DNA of 64,000 bases from Hymenobacter sp. UV11 (GCF_004684095.1 NZ_SRII01000010.1:182449-246448), one strand, 5' to 3'; numbered from the stretch's first letter, positions 27,181 through 35,636 are shown. The notes: generated from the letters alone by a model not told the origin. Numbers and translations are program-made.

Positions 27181-27369
27181 ACCCAGCAGCAGGGGTAGGA
27201 AAAGGTAAAGCAAGAGCAAAGCGCGGGTGGGTGGGAAGAAAGCGCACGCGGAGGAGGTAGCGTAAAAGTACTGAAAAACACGGCCCGGCCCAACCGGCGA
27301 AAGCGGGCCCGCAGTCGGCACAATTGGCCCGGTGGTCGGGGGTAGGGTAGGGGCGTGCCCCGGTCGGTT

Positions 27370-27377
27370 TATTTTTG
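27370..27377 (+). promoter_or_regulatory. -7 box TATTTTTG for LytS/LytTR operon
   Basis: Exact TAnnTTTG match 25 nt before the ATG at 27403, leaving a leader of roughly 20 nt. The -33 region is GC-rich and gives no clear TTG. Confidence 0.6.
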
Positions 27378-27402
27378 ATATTCTTAATTTCACGGAGTTG
27401 TC

Positions 27403-28539
27403 ATGTCCGCTTTTTCGTCCCGCCGCATTCTTACGCCCCTTATTCACGTGCTGGCATGGGGGCTGCTGGCGCTCACACTGCTGCTGTTTCAGCCCATGCA
27501 GGGACGCATAGTGCTACCCCCCCAATACTGGGTGAAGCAGGGCGCGCTGCTGCTGATGTGGGTGGGCGCCTTTTACTTGACCACGCGGGTGAGCGTGCCG
27601 CGCCTGCTGCTGCGCGGGCGCACGGGTTGGTTTGTGCTGGCCTTGGTGGTGACGGCGGGGGTAGTGGTGCTGGTGGGCCGGGGGCTCGAAAACGTGCTGC
27701 ACCTGCCCGACCTCATGCGCCAGGCTTTTCGGGCAGCGGAGGGCGCGAGCCGGCCGCACCGGCCCGAGCGGCCCCGCGGCGGCTATTTCGACGTGGTAAG
27801 TATGCTCATTACCTTGCTGGTGCTGGGCATTGCCACGGCCATCACGGTGGTGCAGCACTGGCAGCAGGAAGCCCAGCTGCGCGAGCGCCTCGACCAGCAG
27901 CGCGTGGAGGCCGAGCTAAGCCTGCTCAAGGCCCAAATCAACCCACACTTCTTCTTTAACACGCTTAATAACATCTACTCGCTCACGCTCATTGATGGCG
28001 AGCGGGCGCGGGCGGCCCTGCACCGCCTCTCGCGCATGATGCGCTACGTGCTCTACGACACGGCTTCGGGCCAGGCCCAGCTCAGCCAGGAAGTGGCGTT
28101 TATTCAGGATTATATCACCCTGATGCAGCTGCGCCTCACCGACCGCGTGCAGGTCACTTTTGAGCATCCCGAGCCGGTGCGCGAGGTGCTCATCGCCCCC
28201 ATGATGCTGCTGCCGTTTGTGGAGAATGCCTTCAAGCATGGCGTGGCGGCCACAGCACCCAGCCACATCTACATCGGCCTGCGCCAGCCCACGGCGCAGC
28301 AGCTCGAAATAGTGGTGCGCAACACGCTGTTTGCCAAGCCCAGCACCGACCTGGCCGGCTCCAACGGCATCGGCCTGGTGAATACCCGCCGCCGCCTCGA
28401 CCTGCTCTATCCCGGCCGCTATACCTTGCAGGTGACCGAAAAAACCCCCGACAACGAATTTGAGGTAAAGCTCAGCCTACTGGTGGATAATAAGCTGCCC
28501 GCCAGCTCGCTGCCCCAACCAATTCTTAAAATAGTATAG
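27403..28539 (+). CDS. LytS-type sensor histidine kinase (His_kinase family)
   Basis: A 378-residue membrane kinase. Four hydrophobic helices occupy about residues 10-155, then a coiled segment and the His_kinase domain with LKAQINPHFFFNTLNNIYSL (phosphorylated His182), followed by an ATPase with LLPFVENAFKHGV and GIGLVNTRRRLDLLYPG. It should phosphorylate the response regulator encoded directly after it: the stop at 28537-28539 abuts the next ATG. There is no extracellular sensor domain, so signal input may come through the membrane helices or a partner. The 7TM-DISM fusion gene is divergent and shares the promoter region. Confidence 0.92.
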   Translation: MSAFSSRRILTPLIHVLAWGLLALTLLLFQPMQGRIVLPPQYWVKQGALLLMWVGAFYLTTRVSVPRLLLRGRTGWFVLALVVTAGVVVLVGRGLENVLHLPDLMRQAFRAAEGASRPHRPERPRGGYFDVVSMLITLLVLGIATAITVVQHWQQEAQLRERLDQQRVEAELSLLKAQINPHFFFNTLNNIYSLTLIDGERARAALHRLSRMMRYVLYDTASGQAQLSQEVAFIQDYITLMQLRLTDRVQVTFEHPEPVREVLIAPMMLLPFVENAFKHGVAATAPSHIYIGLRQPTAQQLEIVVRNTLFAKPSTDLAGSNGIGLVNTRRRLDLLYPGRYTLQVTEKTPDNEFEVKLSLLVDNKLPASSLPQPILKIV

Positions 28540-29286
28540 ATGACACTTGTTACTTGCATTGCCGTTGATGATGAGCCGCTGGCCCTAGCGCTCCTCTGCA
28601 CCTTTATTGAGCAAACGCCTTTTTTGAAGCTGGTAGGCCGCTACGGCAGCGGCGTGGAAGCCCTCAAAGGCCTGCACGAGCAGACCGAGCCGGTTGACCT
28701 GGCCTTTCTCGATATTCAGATGCAGGAGTTGACCGGGCTGGAGCTGGCGCGGGTGCTGGGCCAGCAGGCCGCGCCGCCGCGTATCATCTTTACCACCGCC
28801 TTCCCGCAGTATGCCCTGGATGGCTACAAGGTCGATGCCCTCGACTACCTGGTGAAACCCTTCAACTACGAAGAGTTTCTAAGGGCCGCCAACAAGGGCC
28901 GGGCCTACGCCGAGTTGAGCCACGCCAGTGCCGACGCGCCCACCCCTACCCCCCCCGCCGCTGAGGAAGAGCACATTTTCCTGAAAGTAGAGTACCAACT
29001 GGTGCGGGTGGCGCTCAGTGATATTCTCTACGTGGAGGGCCTGAAGGACTACGTGAAGGTGCATCTCAAGAGCACGCCGCGCGCCCTACTCTCGCTCATG
29101 AGCCTGCGGGCGATGGAGGAGAAGCTGCCTGCCCGGCGTTTTCTGCGCATTCACCGCTCCTTTATCGTGGCCCTCGACAAGATTGAGGCCGTGCGCCGCC
29201 TCACCGTGCAAATCGGCACCGAAACCATCCCCGTGGGCGAGCAATATAAAGAAGCCTTCCAGCAGTTCCTAACTCGCTGGAGCTGA
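28540..29286 (+). CDS. LytTR-family response regulator
   Basis: A 248-residue regulator. The receiver domain (1-120) has AVDDE, phospho-acceptor Asp58 in LAFLDIQMQELTG, and KPFNYEEF; a Pro-rich linker (PTPTPPAAEEE) leads to a LytTR DNA-binding domain (about 150-248) with YVEGLKDYVKVHL and RRFLRIHRSFIVALDKIEAV. It is directly abutted to the kinase gene, so translation is probably coupled. LytTR regulators bind paired 9-bp direct repeats; none was recognised nearby. Confidence 0.95.
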   Translation: MTLVTCIAVDDEPLALALLCTFIEQTPFLKLVGRYGSGVEALKGLHEQTEPVDLAFLDIQMQELTGLELARVLGQQAAPPRIIFTTAFPQYALDGYKVDALDYLVKPFNYEEFLRAANKGRAYAELSHASADAPTPTPPAAEEEHIFLKVEYQLVRVALSDILYVEGLKDYVKVHLKSTPRALLSLMSLRAMEEKLPARRFLRIHRSFIVALDKIEAVRRLTVQIGTETIPVGEQYKEAFQQFLTRWS

Positions 29287-29289
29287 AAA

Positions 29290-29360
29290 GTGTAGGGTAA
29301 GCTTTAGCTTGCCGTTTTTGGGTTTTGTGAACTGCCGACGGCAAGCTAAAGCTTACCCTA
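29290..29360. repeat. GTGTAG-family hairpin between convergent genes
   Basis: Left arm TAGGGTAAGCTTTAGCTTGC (from 29293) plus CG is a perfect 22-bp match to the arm ending at 29360. The same arms occur at 57870-57939. The right end (CTA on the plus strand) is the TAG stop codon of the minus-strand gene at 29358. Confidence 0.85.
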
Positions 29361-29738
29361 CTTGGGAATGGCGCCGGGCACCTGCATCTCCGGGGCGCGC
29401 GGGGTAGGCCGCAGGCCGCGCAGCTCTTCGTAACGCTCGCGCTGGGCGGGCGTGAGTACTGCCGCAATCTTGGTTTCGAAGTCGGCCTGCCGCGCCAGGC
29501 GGGCCGCGTGCTCGGTTTCGTTGGGTCGGTGCGTGAGGCGCTGCTTGCGCTGCGCCCGCTCCTCATCGAGCACGGTGGCAACTCGGGCCAGCTGCGCGGG
29601 GCTAAGGTCGAGCTTTCGCAGCAGGGTAGCGCGCTTGTTGTGGCCCAGCACCACTACCTCGGGCAAAGCCTGGGCCCGCAGGCCGCCGCCGGCCAGGGCA
29701 ACCACCGAAAAAACAAAACCAAGCAGTAGGGTGCGCAT
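29358..29738 (-). CDS. Small periplasmic LTxxQ/Spy-like protein
   Basis: 126 residues with a signal peptide (TLLLGFVFSVVALAGGGLRA) and a helical, highly charged mature part. Two LTxxQ-like repeats are visible, LSPAQLARV and LTPAQRERYEEL, as in Spy/CpxP periplasmic chaperone-like proteins. Its neighbour at 29918 has the same design, so they may be a duplicated stress pair. The stop codon is supplied by the hairpin repeat that begins at 29290. The -7 box TAGCTTTG lies 4 nt before the start. Confidence 0.65.
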   Translation of the reverse strand: MRTLLLGFVFSVVALAGGGLRAQALPEVVVLGHNKRATLLRKLDLSPAQLARVATVLDEERAQRKQRLTHRPNETEHAARLARQADFETKIAAVLTPAQRERYEELRGLRPTPRAPEMQVPGAIPK

Positions 29739-29742
29739 TGTA

Positions 29743-29750
29743 CAAAGCTA
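29743..29750 (-). promoter_or_regulatory. -7 box TAGCTTTG, 4 nt before start codon
   Basis: Exact TAnnTTTG on the minus strand, with four bases to the ATG at 29738; suggests a leaderless transcript. The -33 element is unclear. Confidence 0.55.
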
Positions 29751-29805
29751 GCCGTTGCGCCAGCAAGTGGGTCGGCACTACGGCGCCCCGTTATCATAGC
29801 TCCTT

Positions 29806-29848
29806 AACAACAACGCCCCGAGCCTAGCTGACTCGGGGCGTTGTTGTT
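29806..29848. terminator. Terminator hairpin between the two LTxxQ genes
   Basis: AACAACAACGCCCCGAG pairs perfectly with CTCGGGGCGTTGTTGTT across a 9-base loop (17-bp stem). On the minus strand it would end the transcript of the 29918 gene. Confidence 0.75.
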
Positions 29849-29917
29849 GATAATAATTAATAACAGAGCGGGAAGGGCTGAAAACCAGCGAGAAGAGTTG
29901 GAAAACAATAAGCGTGC

Positions 29918-30286
29918 TTAGTTGCTTGGGCGCTGGCCGCGCTGCGGGCGCATGGCCTGGTACTTAGTGTATTGCTCGGGGGTAAGAATTTCCTTCATTT
30001 TGGCTTCCATTTCGGCGCGGCGGGTTTGCATAGCCTGGCGGTCGGCGTCGGAGGGCGGGCCGCTGGGGCGGGCGGGGCGGTTGGCGCTCATCAGCGTTTC
30101 CATCTTAGTTTGCTGGTCGGGGGTGAGATTCAGCTCTTTCATCATCTCGGCCTGGCGGCCCATGCGGCCCTGGCCGGCGGCGGCGGCCTGGTCGGGGGCC
30201 GGGGTGGTTTGGGCGTGGGCGGCGGGCGCGGTAGCCAGGGCTCCGGCGGCCAGCAGGCCAACCAGGTAAAGCGAACGGGAGAACAT
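29918..30286 (-). CDS. Small periplasmic LTxxQ/Spy-like protein
   Basis: 122 residues: a signal peptide ending AAHAQ, then a helical Met/Arg/Gln-rich domain with two clear LTxxQ motifs, LNLTPDQQTKMETLM and EILTPEQYTKYQAM. This is the Spy/CpxP signature of periplasmic chaperone or metal-stress proteins. It has the same orientation and design as the 29358 gene, but each has its own -7 box and a terminator lies between, so they are separately transcribed. Adjacent regulators make envelope-stress control plausible, not shown. Confidence 0.75.
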   Translation of the reverse strand: MFSRSLYLVGLLAAGALATAPAAHAQTTPAPDQAAAAGQGRMGRQAEMMKELNLTPDQQTKMETLMSANRPARPSGPPSDADRQAMQTRRAEMEAKMKEILTPEQYTKYQAMRPQRGQRPSN

Positions 30287-30338
30287 ACGGGTAAGGAAAA
30301 GGAGGTGAGTGCTAGTGCCTTGTAACAGGAATCGCTCT

Positions 30339-30346
30339 CAAAGCTA
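30339..30346 (-). promoter_or_regulatory. -7 box TAGCTTTG for the LTxxQ gene at 29918
   Basis: Exact TAnnTTTG on the minus strand, 52 nt before the ATG at 30286, giving an ordinary leader of about 47 nt, in contrast to its neighbour's 4 nt. Confidence 0.5.
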
Positions 30347-30555
30347 GCCCGCCCTGGCGCGGCACCGCGCGGCTAGTCGGCCAGCACCGCAAATGTGCCG
30401 ACCAACCCGCATCCCTACCCCCGCCAAGACCGTGGGCGTGAAGAGTAGATGAGAAAAGCCGGATTTCCCAACCTGCACCCCGCAAATACCGTCTAGTGCC
30501 TGATTGCCGGGTCTGCCGGCTACCTTCTTTTCACCTTCTGCTCGTCGCTTTCTTC

Positions 30556-31371
30556 ATGCCTACCCCTCCTTCACTCCGCCTGGCCGGGCAACACGCCCTC
30601 GTAACCGGGGCCAGCTCCGGCATCGGCGTGGCCGTGGCCAAAGCCCTGGCCGCCCACGGCGCCTCGGTCATCGTCAACTACGGCCACGATACCGACGGCG
30701 CCAATGCCGTTGTAAAAGACATTACCGATGCCGGCGGGCAGGCCCTGGCTTATCAGGCCGACGTGAGCCAGGAAGCCCAGGTGCAGGCCATGTTTCAGCA
30801 GGCCATCGAGCACTTCGGCGGGCTGGATATTGTGGTGTCAAACGCTGGCCTGCAAGTCGATGCGCCGTTCGTGGACATGACCCTGGCCCAGTGGCAGAAG
30901 GTGATTGACGTGAACCTGACCGGCCAGTTTCTGGTGCTGCGCGAGGCGGCGCGCCAGTTTATGAAGCAGGGCGTGCGGCCCGACGTGAGCAAGGCCGCCG
31001 GCAAAATCATTTGCATGAGCAGCGTGCACGAAGTCATTCCGTGGGCGGGTCACGTCAACTACGCCACCAGCAAGGGCGGCATTATGCAGCTCATGAAGAG
31101 TGTGGCCCAGGAGCTGGCCCCGCACAAAATTAGGGTGAATAGCATTGGGCCGGGCGCCATCAAAACGCCCATCAACCACGATGCCTGGGCTACCCCCGAG
31201 GCCGAAGCCAAGCTGCTGACGCTCATTCCCTACGACCGTGTGGGTGAGCCCGAAGACATTGGCCAGCTCGCCGCCTGGCTCGTCTCTGATGAGGCCGACT
31301 ACATTACCGGCCAAACCATTTTCATAGATGGCGGCATGACCCTGTACCCTGGCTTTGCCACGGGGGGGTAG
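30556..31371 (+). CDS. Short-chain dehydrogenase/reductase (glucose 1-dehydrogenase-like)
   Basis: A 271-residue classical SDR. The start at 30556 (MPTPPSLRLAGQHALVTGAS) sits at the usual distance from the cofactor motif TGASSGIG; in-frame upstream sequence adds an unrelated leader. Visible motifs: VIVNYGHD (NADP preference region), VSNAGLQ, the catalytic Ser in IICMSSVHE, the YATSKGG Tyr-x-x-x-Lys, and GPGAIKTPIN. The closest subgroup oxidises glucose or related sugars with NAD(P). It ends in a GGGGTAGG stop and is followed in tandem by the glucosidase gene after a palindrome, fitting a sugar-handling cluster with gluconokinase at 34974. Confidence 0.88.
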   Translation: MPTPPSLRLAGQHALVTGASSGIGVAVAKALAAHGASVIVNYGHDTDGANAVVKDITDAGGQALAYQADVSQEAQVQAMFQQAIEHFGGLDIVVSNAGLQVDAPFVDMTLAQWQKVIDVNLTGQFLVLREAARQFMKQGVRPDVSKAAGKIICMSSVHEVIPWAGHVNYATSKGGIMQLMKSVAQELAPHKIRVNSIGPGAIKTPINHDAWATPEAEAKLLTLIPYDRVGEPEDIGQLAAWLVSDEADYITGQTIFIDGGMTLYPGFATGG

Positions 31372-31388
31372 GCGCGGGATTCATTGCT

Positions 31389-31462
31389 CGCAGAGGTCGC
31401 GGAAGAAACGCGGAAGATGCAGAACGTTCTGCGTCTTCCGCGTTTCTTCCGCGACCTCTGCG
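31389..31462. repeat. Near-perfect 74-bp palindrome
   Basis: 37-bp arms with one G.T mismatch meet at AACGTT with no spacer. The left arm begins CGCAGAGGTCGCGGAAGAAA. It lies between the tandem SDR and glucosidase genes and would form a cruciform in DNA or a very stable RNA stem. It shares no clear bases with the other repeat families. Confidence 0.9.
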
Positions 31463-31499
31463 GGAATCCTTTTCGGGCCAAAACGCCACATTTCACTGT

Positions 31500-34157
31500 A
31501 TGAACGCCGAAAATCAACGCTTACAAGAAGCTAACACCAACCAGAAAAACTGGCGGCACTACGGCCCCTACCTCTCGGAGCGGCAGTGGGGCACCGTGCG
31601 CGAAGACTACTCGGCCGGCGGCGATGCCTGGAACTACACCAACTTCGAGATGGCCCGCTCCTACGCCTACCGCTGGGGCGAGGAGGGCCTGGCCGGCTTC
31701 TGTGACACGCGGCAGCTGCTGTGCCTGAGCCTGGCGCTCTGGAACGGGAAGGACGCCATCCTTAAGGAGCAGCTTTTTGGCCTGAGCGGCCCGCAGGGCA
31801 ACCACGGCGAGGACGTGAAGGAGCTTTACTATTTCCTCGACGCTACCCCCTCGCACGCGTACCAAAAGCTGCTGTATAAGTATCCGCAGGCCGCTTTTCC
31901 CTACCAGGAGCTGGTGCAGGAAAATGCCGCCCGCACCCGCCAGCAACCCGAATATGAGCTGCTGGATACCGGTGTTTTTGACGAAAGCCGCTACTACGAC
32001 GTGTTTGTGGAAATGGCTAAGGCCGACGCCGGCGACCTGCTCTTTCAGTACACCATCGTAAACCGCGGGCCCGAGGCGGCCACGGTGCATGTGCTGCCGC
32101 AGCTCTGGTTTCGCAACACCTGGAGCTGGGGCTACGACGACTACCGACCCGAGCTGAAAGCGCTGACCAACAACGCAGTGCAGGTGAGCCACCGCGAGCT
32201 GGGCGAGCTGACCTGGCACGTGGATGGCGAACCCGAGTTGCTGTTTTGCGACAACCACACCAACGCGGAGCGTATTACCCGCTACCCCTTGCGCGAGACC
32301 TATTATAAGGATGGCATCAATACCTACCTGGTTGATGGCCAGCAAGACACCGTGAACCCGGCCCGCACCGGTACCAAGGCCGCCGCGCACTGCGTGCTCA
32401 CCTTGCAGCCGGGCGAGAGCCGGCAGGTGCGCCTGCGGCTGAGCCCGGCTGGCCAGGCCGCGCCCTTCGCCGATTTTGAACAACTATTCGCGCAGCGCCA
32501 GCAGGAGGCCGACGAGTTTTATGCCGAGCTACAACACGAAATAACCGACGCCGATGCCCGCCTGGTGCAGCGCCAGGCCTACGCGGGTATGCTGTGGAGC
32601 AAGCAGTTCTACGACTACGACATTCCGAAGTGGCTGGCCGGCGACCCGGCCCTACCCCCCCCGCCGGCCGAAAGGCAGAACGCCCGCAACGCGGAGTGGA
32701 AAAGCCTGACTAACTACGATATTATCTCGATGCCCGATACCTGGGAATACCCCTGGTATGCGGCCTGGGACCTGGCTTTTCACTGCCTGCCGCTGGTGCA
32801 GCTCGACCCCGAGTTTGCCAAGAACCAGCTGCGGCTGCTGTGCCTCGACTGGTACATGCACCCCAACGGCCAGCTGCCGGCCTACGAGTGGCACTTCTCC
32901 GACGTGAACCCGCCGGTGCATGCCTGGGCCACGTTTCGGGTTTTCAAGATTGACCAGAAGGCGCGCGGTGATGCCGGCGACGTGGAGTTTCTGGAAACCG
33001 TGTTCCACCGCCTGCTGCTCAATTTTACGTGGTGGGTTAACCGCAAGGACAAGGACGGCCACAACATCTTCGAGGGCGGCTTCCTGGGCCTCGACAACAT
33101 TGGGGTGTTTGACCGCTCAGCGCCGCTTCCCTTTGGCGGCACCCTGGAGCAGGCCGATGGCACGGCCTGGGTGGCCATGTTTGCGCTCAACATGATGCGC
33201 ATTGCCCTGGAGCTGAGCCAGACCAACCCCGTGTACCAGGACCTGGCGTGCAAGTTTTTCGAGCATTTCCTCTACATCGCCGAGGCCATGACCAACGTGG
33301 GCAACACCGCGCTGGACCTTTGGGACGAGGAGGACGAGTTTTACTACGACGCCCTCAACAAGCCCAACGGTGGCCATGAGCTGCTGAAAGTGCGCTCGAT
33401 GGTGGGCCTCATTCCGCTGTTTGCGGTGGAGGTGCTCGACGAGGATTTGCTGATAGGGGCGCCCGTTTTTCTGGCCCGCATGAACTGGCTGCTCACCAAC
33501 CGCCCGCACCTGGCTGGCCTGGTGAGCCACTGGCAGGAGCCCGGTAAGGGTGCCCGCCGGCTGCTGAGCCTGCTGCGTGGCCACCGCATGAAGCGCCTGC
33601 TGTTCAGGATGCTGGACCCTGCGGAATTCCTTTCTGAGCACGGCATCCGCAGCCTGTCGCGGGTGTATCAGGATGAGCCCTACGTATTTGAGGAAGACGG
33701 CTCAAAATTCGTGGTCAACTACCAGCCGGCCGAGTCGGAGAGCGACATGTTTGGGGGCAACTCCAACTGGCGCGGGCCCATCTGGTTTCCGGTCAACTTC
33801 CTGCTTGTGGAGTCGTTGCAGCGGTTTTATCACTACTACGGCGACGACTTTAAGGTGGAGTGCCCTACGCATTCGGGCCACTACGCGACCATTCTGGAAG
33901 TGGCCGACGAGCTATCGCAGCGGCTCAACCGGCTGTTTTTGCGCAACGACAAAACCGGCCTCCGCGCCTGCTTTGGCCCGCGCGACCTCTTGCAGCACGA
34001 CCCCAACTTCCGCGACTACGTGCTCTTCAACGAGTATTTCAACGGCGACACGGGCGAGGGCCTCGGCGCCAGCCACCAAACCGGCTGGACGGGCCTGGTG
34101 GCCAAGCTCTTGCTGCCGAGCTACGCTATTGAGTCGCACTACGAAAGCAGCAAGTAG
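31500..34157 (+). CDS. GH63-like glucosidase (MGH1-like catalytic domain)
   Basis: An 885-residue cytoplasmic enzyme with no signal peptide. The N-terminal half is a beta-sandwich domain (YLSERQWGTVREDYSAGGDA, WNGKDAILKEQLFGLSGPQG); the C-terminal half is an (alpha/alpha)6 barrel with DTWEYPWYAAWDLAFHCLPL, QLPAYEWHFSDVNPPVHAWA and SNWRGPIWFPVNF, the pattern of GH63 and mannosylglycerate hydrolase-like enzymes. Candidate acid/base and nucleophile carboxylates lie in AWDLAF and EWHFSD. The family cleaves alpha-glucosides or glucosylglycerate. Position next to SDR, cyclase and gluconokinase genes suggests intracellular sugar use. Confidence 0.88.
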   Translation: MNAENQRLQEANTNQKNWRHYGPYLSERQWGTVREDYSAGGDAWNYTNFEMARSYAYRWGEEGLAGFCDTRQLLCLSLALWNGKDAILKEQLFGLSGPQGNHGEDVKELYYFLDATPSHAYQKLLYKYPQAAFPYQELVQENAARTRQQPEYELLDTGVFDESRYYDVFVEMAKADAGDLLFQYTIVNRGPEAATVHVLPQLWFRNTWSWGYDDYRPELKALTNNAVQVSHRELGELTWHVDGEPELLFCDNHTNAERITRYPLRETYYKDGINTYLVDGQQDTVNPARTGTKAAAHCVLTLQPGESRQVRLRLSPAGQAAPFADFEQLFAQRQQEADEFYAELQHEITDADARLVQRQAYAGMLWSKQFYDYDIPKWLAGDPALPPPPAERQNARNAEWKSLTNYDIISMPDTWEYPWYAAWDLAFHCLPLVQLDPEFAKNQLRLLCLDWYMHPNGQLPAYEWHFSDVNPPVHAWATFRVFKIDQKARGDAGDVEFLETVFHRLLLNFTWWVNRKDKDGHNIFEGGFLGLDNIGVFDRSAPLPFGGTLEQADGTAWVAMFALNMMRIALELSQTNPVYQDLACKFFEHFLYIAEAMTNVGNTALDLWDEEDEFYYDALNKPNGGHELLKVRSMVGLIPLFAVEVLDEDLLIGAPVFLARMNWLLTNRPHLAGLVSHWQEPGKGARRLLSLLRGHRMKRLLFRMLDPAEFLSEHGIRSLSRVYQDEPYVFEEDGSKFVVNYQPAESESDMFGGNSNWRGPIWFPVNFLLVESLQRFYHYYGDDFKVECPTHSGHYATILEVADELSQRLNRLFLRNDKTGLRACFGPRDLLQHDPNFRDYVLFNEYFNGDTGEGLGASHQTGWTGLVAKLLLPSYAIESHYESSK

Positions 34158-34185
34158 AATTCTGATAAATAAGAAGTTGTGAGCC

Positions 34186-34280
34186 GTTTGTCATTGCGAG
34201 CCTGCGAAGCAATCGCCTCAGAACGAAATCGTTCGGGTATCGTTCGGGTGCGATTGCTTCGCAGGCTCGCAATGACAAAC
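34186..34280. repeat. Family A inverted repeat between tandem genes
   Basis: The left arm GTTTGTCATTGCGAGCCTGC is matched by a right arm ending GCTCGCAATGACAAAC at 34280; arms are about 31 bp. A smaller repeat of CGTTCGGGT lies in the loop. Confidence 0.85.
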
Positions 34281-34313
34281 GTCATTAGTCACTCGTAATT
34301 AGTCATTAAAAAT

Positions 34314-34940
34314 ATGCCTACCCCTGCTCCCTGGCTCGATGCCACTACCCCCATTCGCGACCAGATGGTGCACTGGCCCGATAACCTCGGCGTGGCCGTG
34401 CGCCGCACCCTGAGCCAGGACCGCGGCGACGCCGCCAACGTGACCGAGCTGCACCTGAGCGCCCACACCGGCACCCACGTCGATGCCCCGCTGCACTTCA
34501 CCACCGGTGCCGGCGACACTACTACCCTCGACCTGGACCGCCTCATGGGCCCGGCCACGGTAGTGGCCATTCAGGACCCGAAAAGCATCAGTCTGGCCGA
34601 GGTGCAGCAGCTGGACATTCTGCCCGGTGCCCGGATTTTATTCAAAACCCGCATCTCCGGCAGCGAGTGGAGCACCGAGCCGTTCAAGCCCGATTTTGTG
34701 GCCCTGGATGGCGACGCGGCCCGCCACCTGCGCGACGCGGGCGTGGTGTGCGTGGGCGTCGATTACCTCTCGGTGGGCAAGGCCGATGCCCACCACGCCC
34801 TGCTCGACGCGGGCATTTGCGTGATTGAGGGCTTGGCTTTGCAGCACATTGCGCCCGGAGAGTACGAATTGCTGTGCCTACCCCTCAAAATAGTGGGTAG
34901 CGACGGCGCACCTGCGCGGGTGCTGCTGCGGCCCTTATAG
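34314..34940 (+). CDS. Cyclase-family metal hydrolase (kynurenine formamidase-like)
   Basis: 208 residues. The metal-binding motif HTGTHVDAPLHF (HxGTHxDxPxHF) is complete at about residues 49-60, as in KynB and related cyclases. GVDYLSVGKADAHHALLDAG and IVEGLAL-like IEGLALQHIAPG are further family blocks. Members hydrolyse N-formylkynurenine, isatin or related amides and lactones. No tryptophan catabolism gene is nearby, so the substrate is open; given the gluconokinase 33 nt downstream, a lactone is imaginable but unproven. The gene begins ATGCCTACCCCT, carrying the CTACCCC motif. Confidence 0.85.
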   Translation: MPTPAPWLDATTPIRDQMVHWPDNLGVAVRRTLSQDRGDAANVTELHLSAHTGTHVDAPLHFTTGAGDTTTLDLDRLMGPATVVAIQDPKSISLAEVQQLDILPGARILFKTRISGSEWSTEPFKPDFVALDGDAARHLRDAGVVCVGVDYLSVGKADAHHALLDAGICVIEGLALQHIAPGEYELLCLPLKIVGSDGAPARVLLRPL

Positions 34941-34973
34941 CTCAACGCGCGCAACGCTTACTACTTTTCTGAT

Positions 34974-35483
34974 ATGAACAGACCAATCATCATCTTGATG
35001 GGCGTTTCGGGCAGCGGCAAAACGACCATTGGCGAGCTGCTTTCCAAACAAACCGGCATCCCGTTTTTTGACGGCGACGACTTTCACCCGCAGGCCAACG
35101 TGGACAAGATGGCCCACGGCACGCCCCTCACCGACGCCGACCGCGCCGGCTGGCTCGCCGACCTGGCCCAGCACATTGGCCAGTGGGAGCAGGACAAGGG
35201 CACCATCCTGGCCTGCTCGGCCCTCAAGGAAACCTACCGCACTACCCTGCAAGCCGGCGCGCAACAGCCGCTGCACTGGGTGTTTCTGACCGGCGACCGC
35301 GACTTGCTGCTGCACCGCATGGAGTCGCGCCAGGGCAGCTACATGAAGGCCAATATGCTTGATTCGCAGCTCGCCACCCTCGAAATGCCCACCTACGGCC
35401 TGCACCTCAACGTGGCCGACTCGCCCCAGCAGCTGGTAGGCGAGATTATCGCGCAGCTGTCTCTGCCAAAGCCGGCTGCGTAG
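34974..35483 (+). CDS. gntK: Gluconokinase
   Basis: A 169-residue P-loop kinase of the GntK family that phosphorylates D-gluconate to 6-phosphogluconate with ATP. The Walker A is GVSGSGKTTIGELL (about 10-23); the family motif FFDGDDFHPQANVDKMAHGT and ILACSALKETYR are present, and length equals that of E. coli GntK. It follows the cyclase-family gene after 33 nt on the same strand. With the glucose-dehydrogenase-like SDR at 30556 it would form a glucose to gluconate to 6-phosphogluconate route (inference). Confidence 0.95.
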   Translation: MNRPIIILMGVSGSGKTTIGELLSKQTGIPFFDGDDFHPQANVDKMAHGTPLTDADRAGWLADLAQHIGQWEQDKGTILACSALKETYRTTLQAGAQQPLHWVFLTGDRDLLLHRMESRQGSYMKANMLDSQLATLEMPTYGLHLNVADSPQQLVGEIIAQLSLPKPAA

Positions 35484-35636
35484 GTAAGTGGTGCTATATT
35501 GCCGCGCCTTACTATCATAAAGTGGGCGGCCAGTATAGCGCCCATTGAGGGCACGCAGCAGAAGACGGCGCTGTTCTACATCTCACGCCAGCCCCTGCCT
35601 TAGCCAAAAAACAGGGGGTAGGCCCCGCGCCTACCC

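Noticed and set aside
27181..27447. N-terminal extension of the 7TM-DISM fusion
   Set aside because: It overlaps the divergent kinase gene and its -7 box, and places 89 unrelated residues before a perfect signal peptide.
35484..35636. Hairpin at the gluconokinase/hypothetical convergent junction
   Set aside because: Only short imperfect pairings around CTACCCC runs; not enough to call an element.
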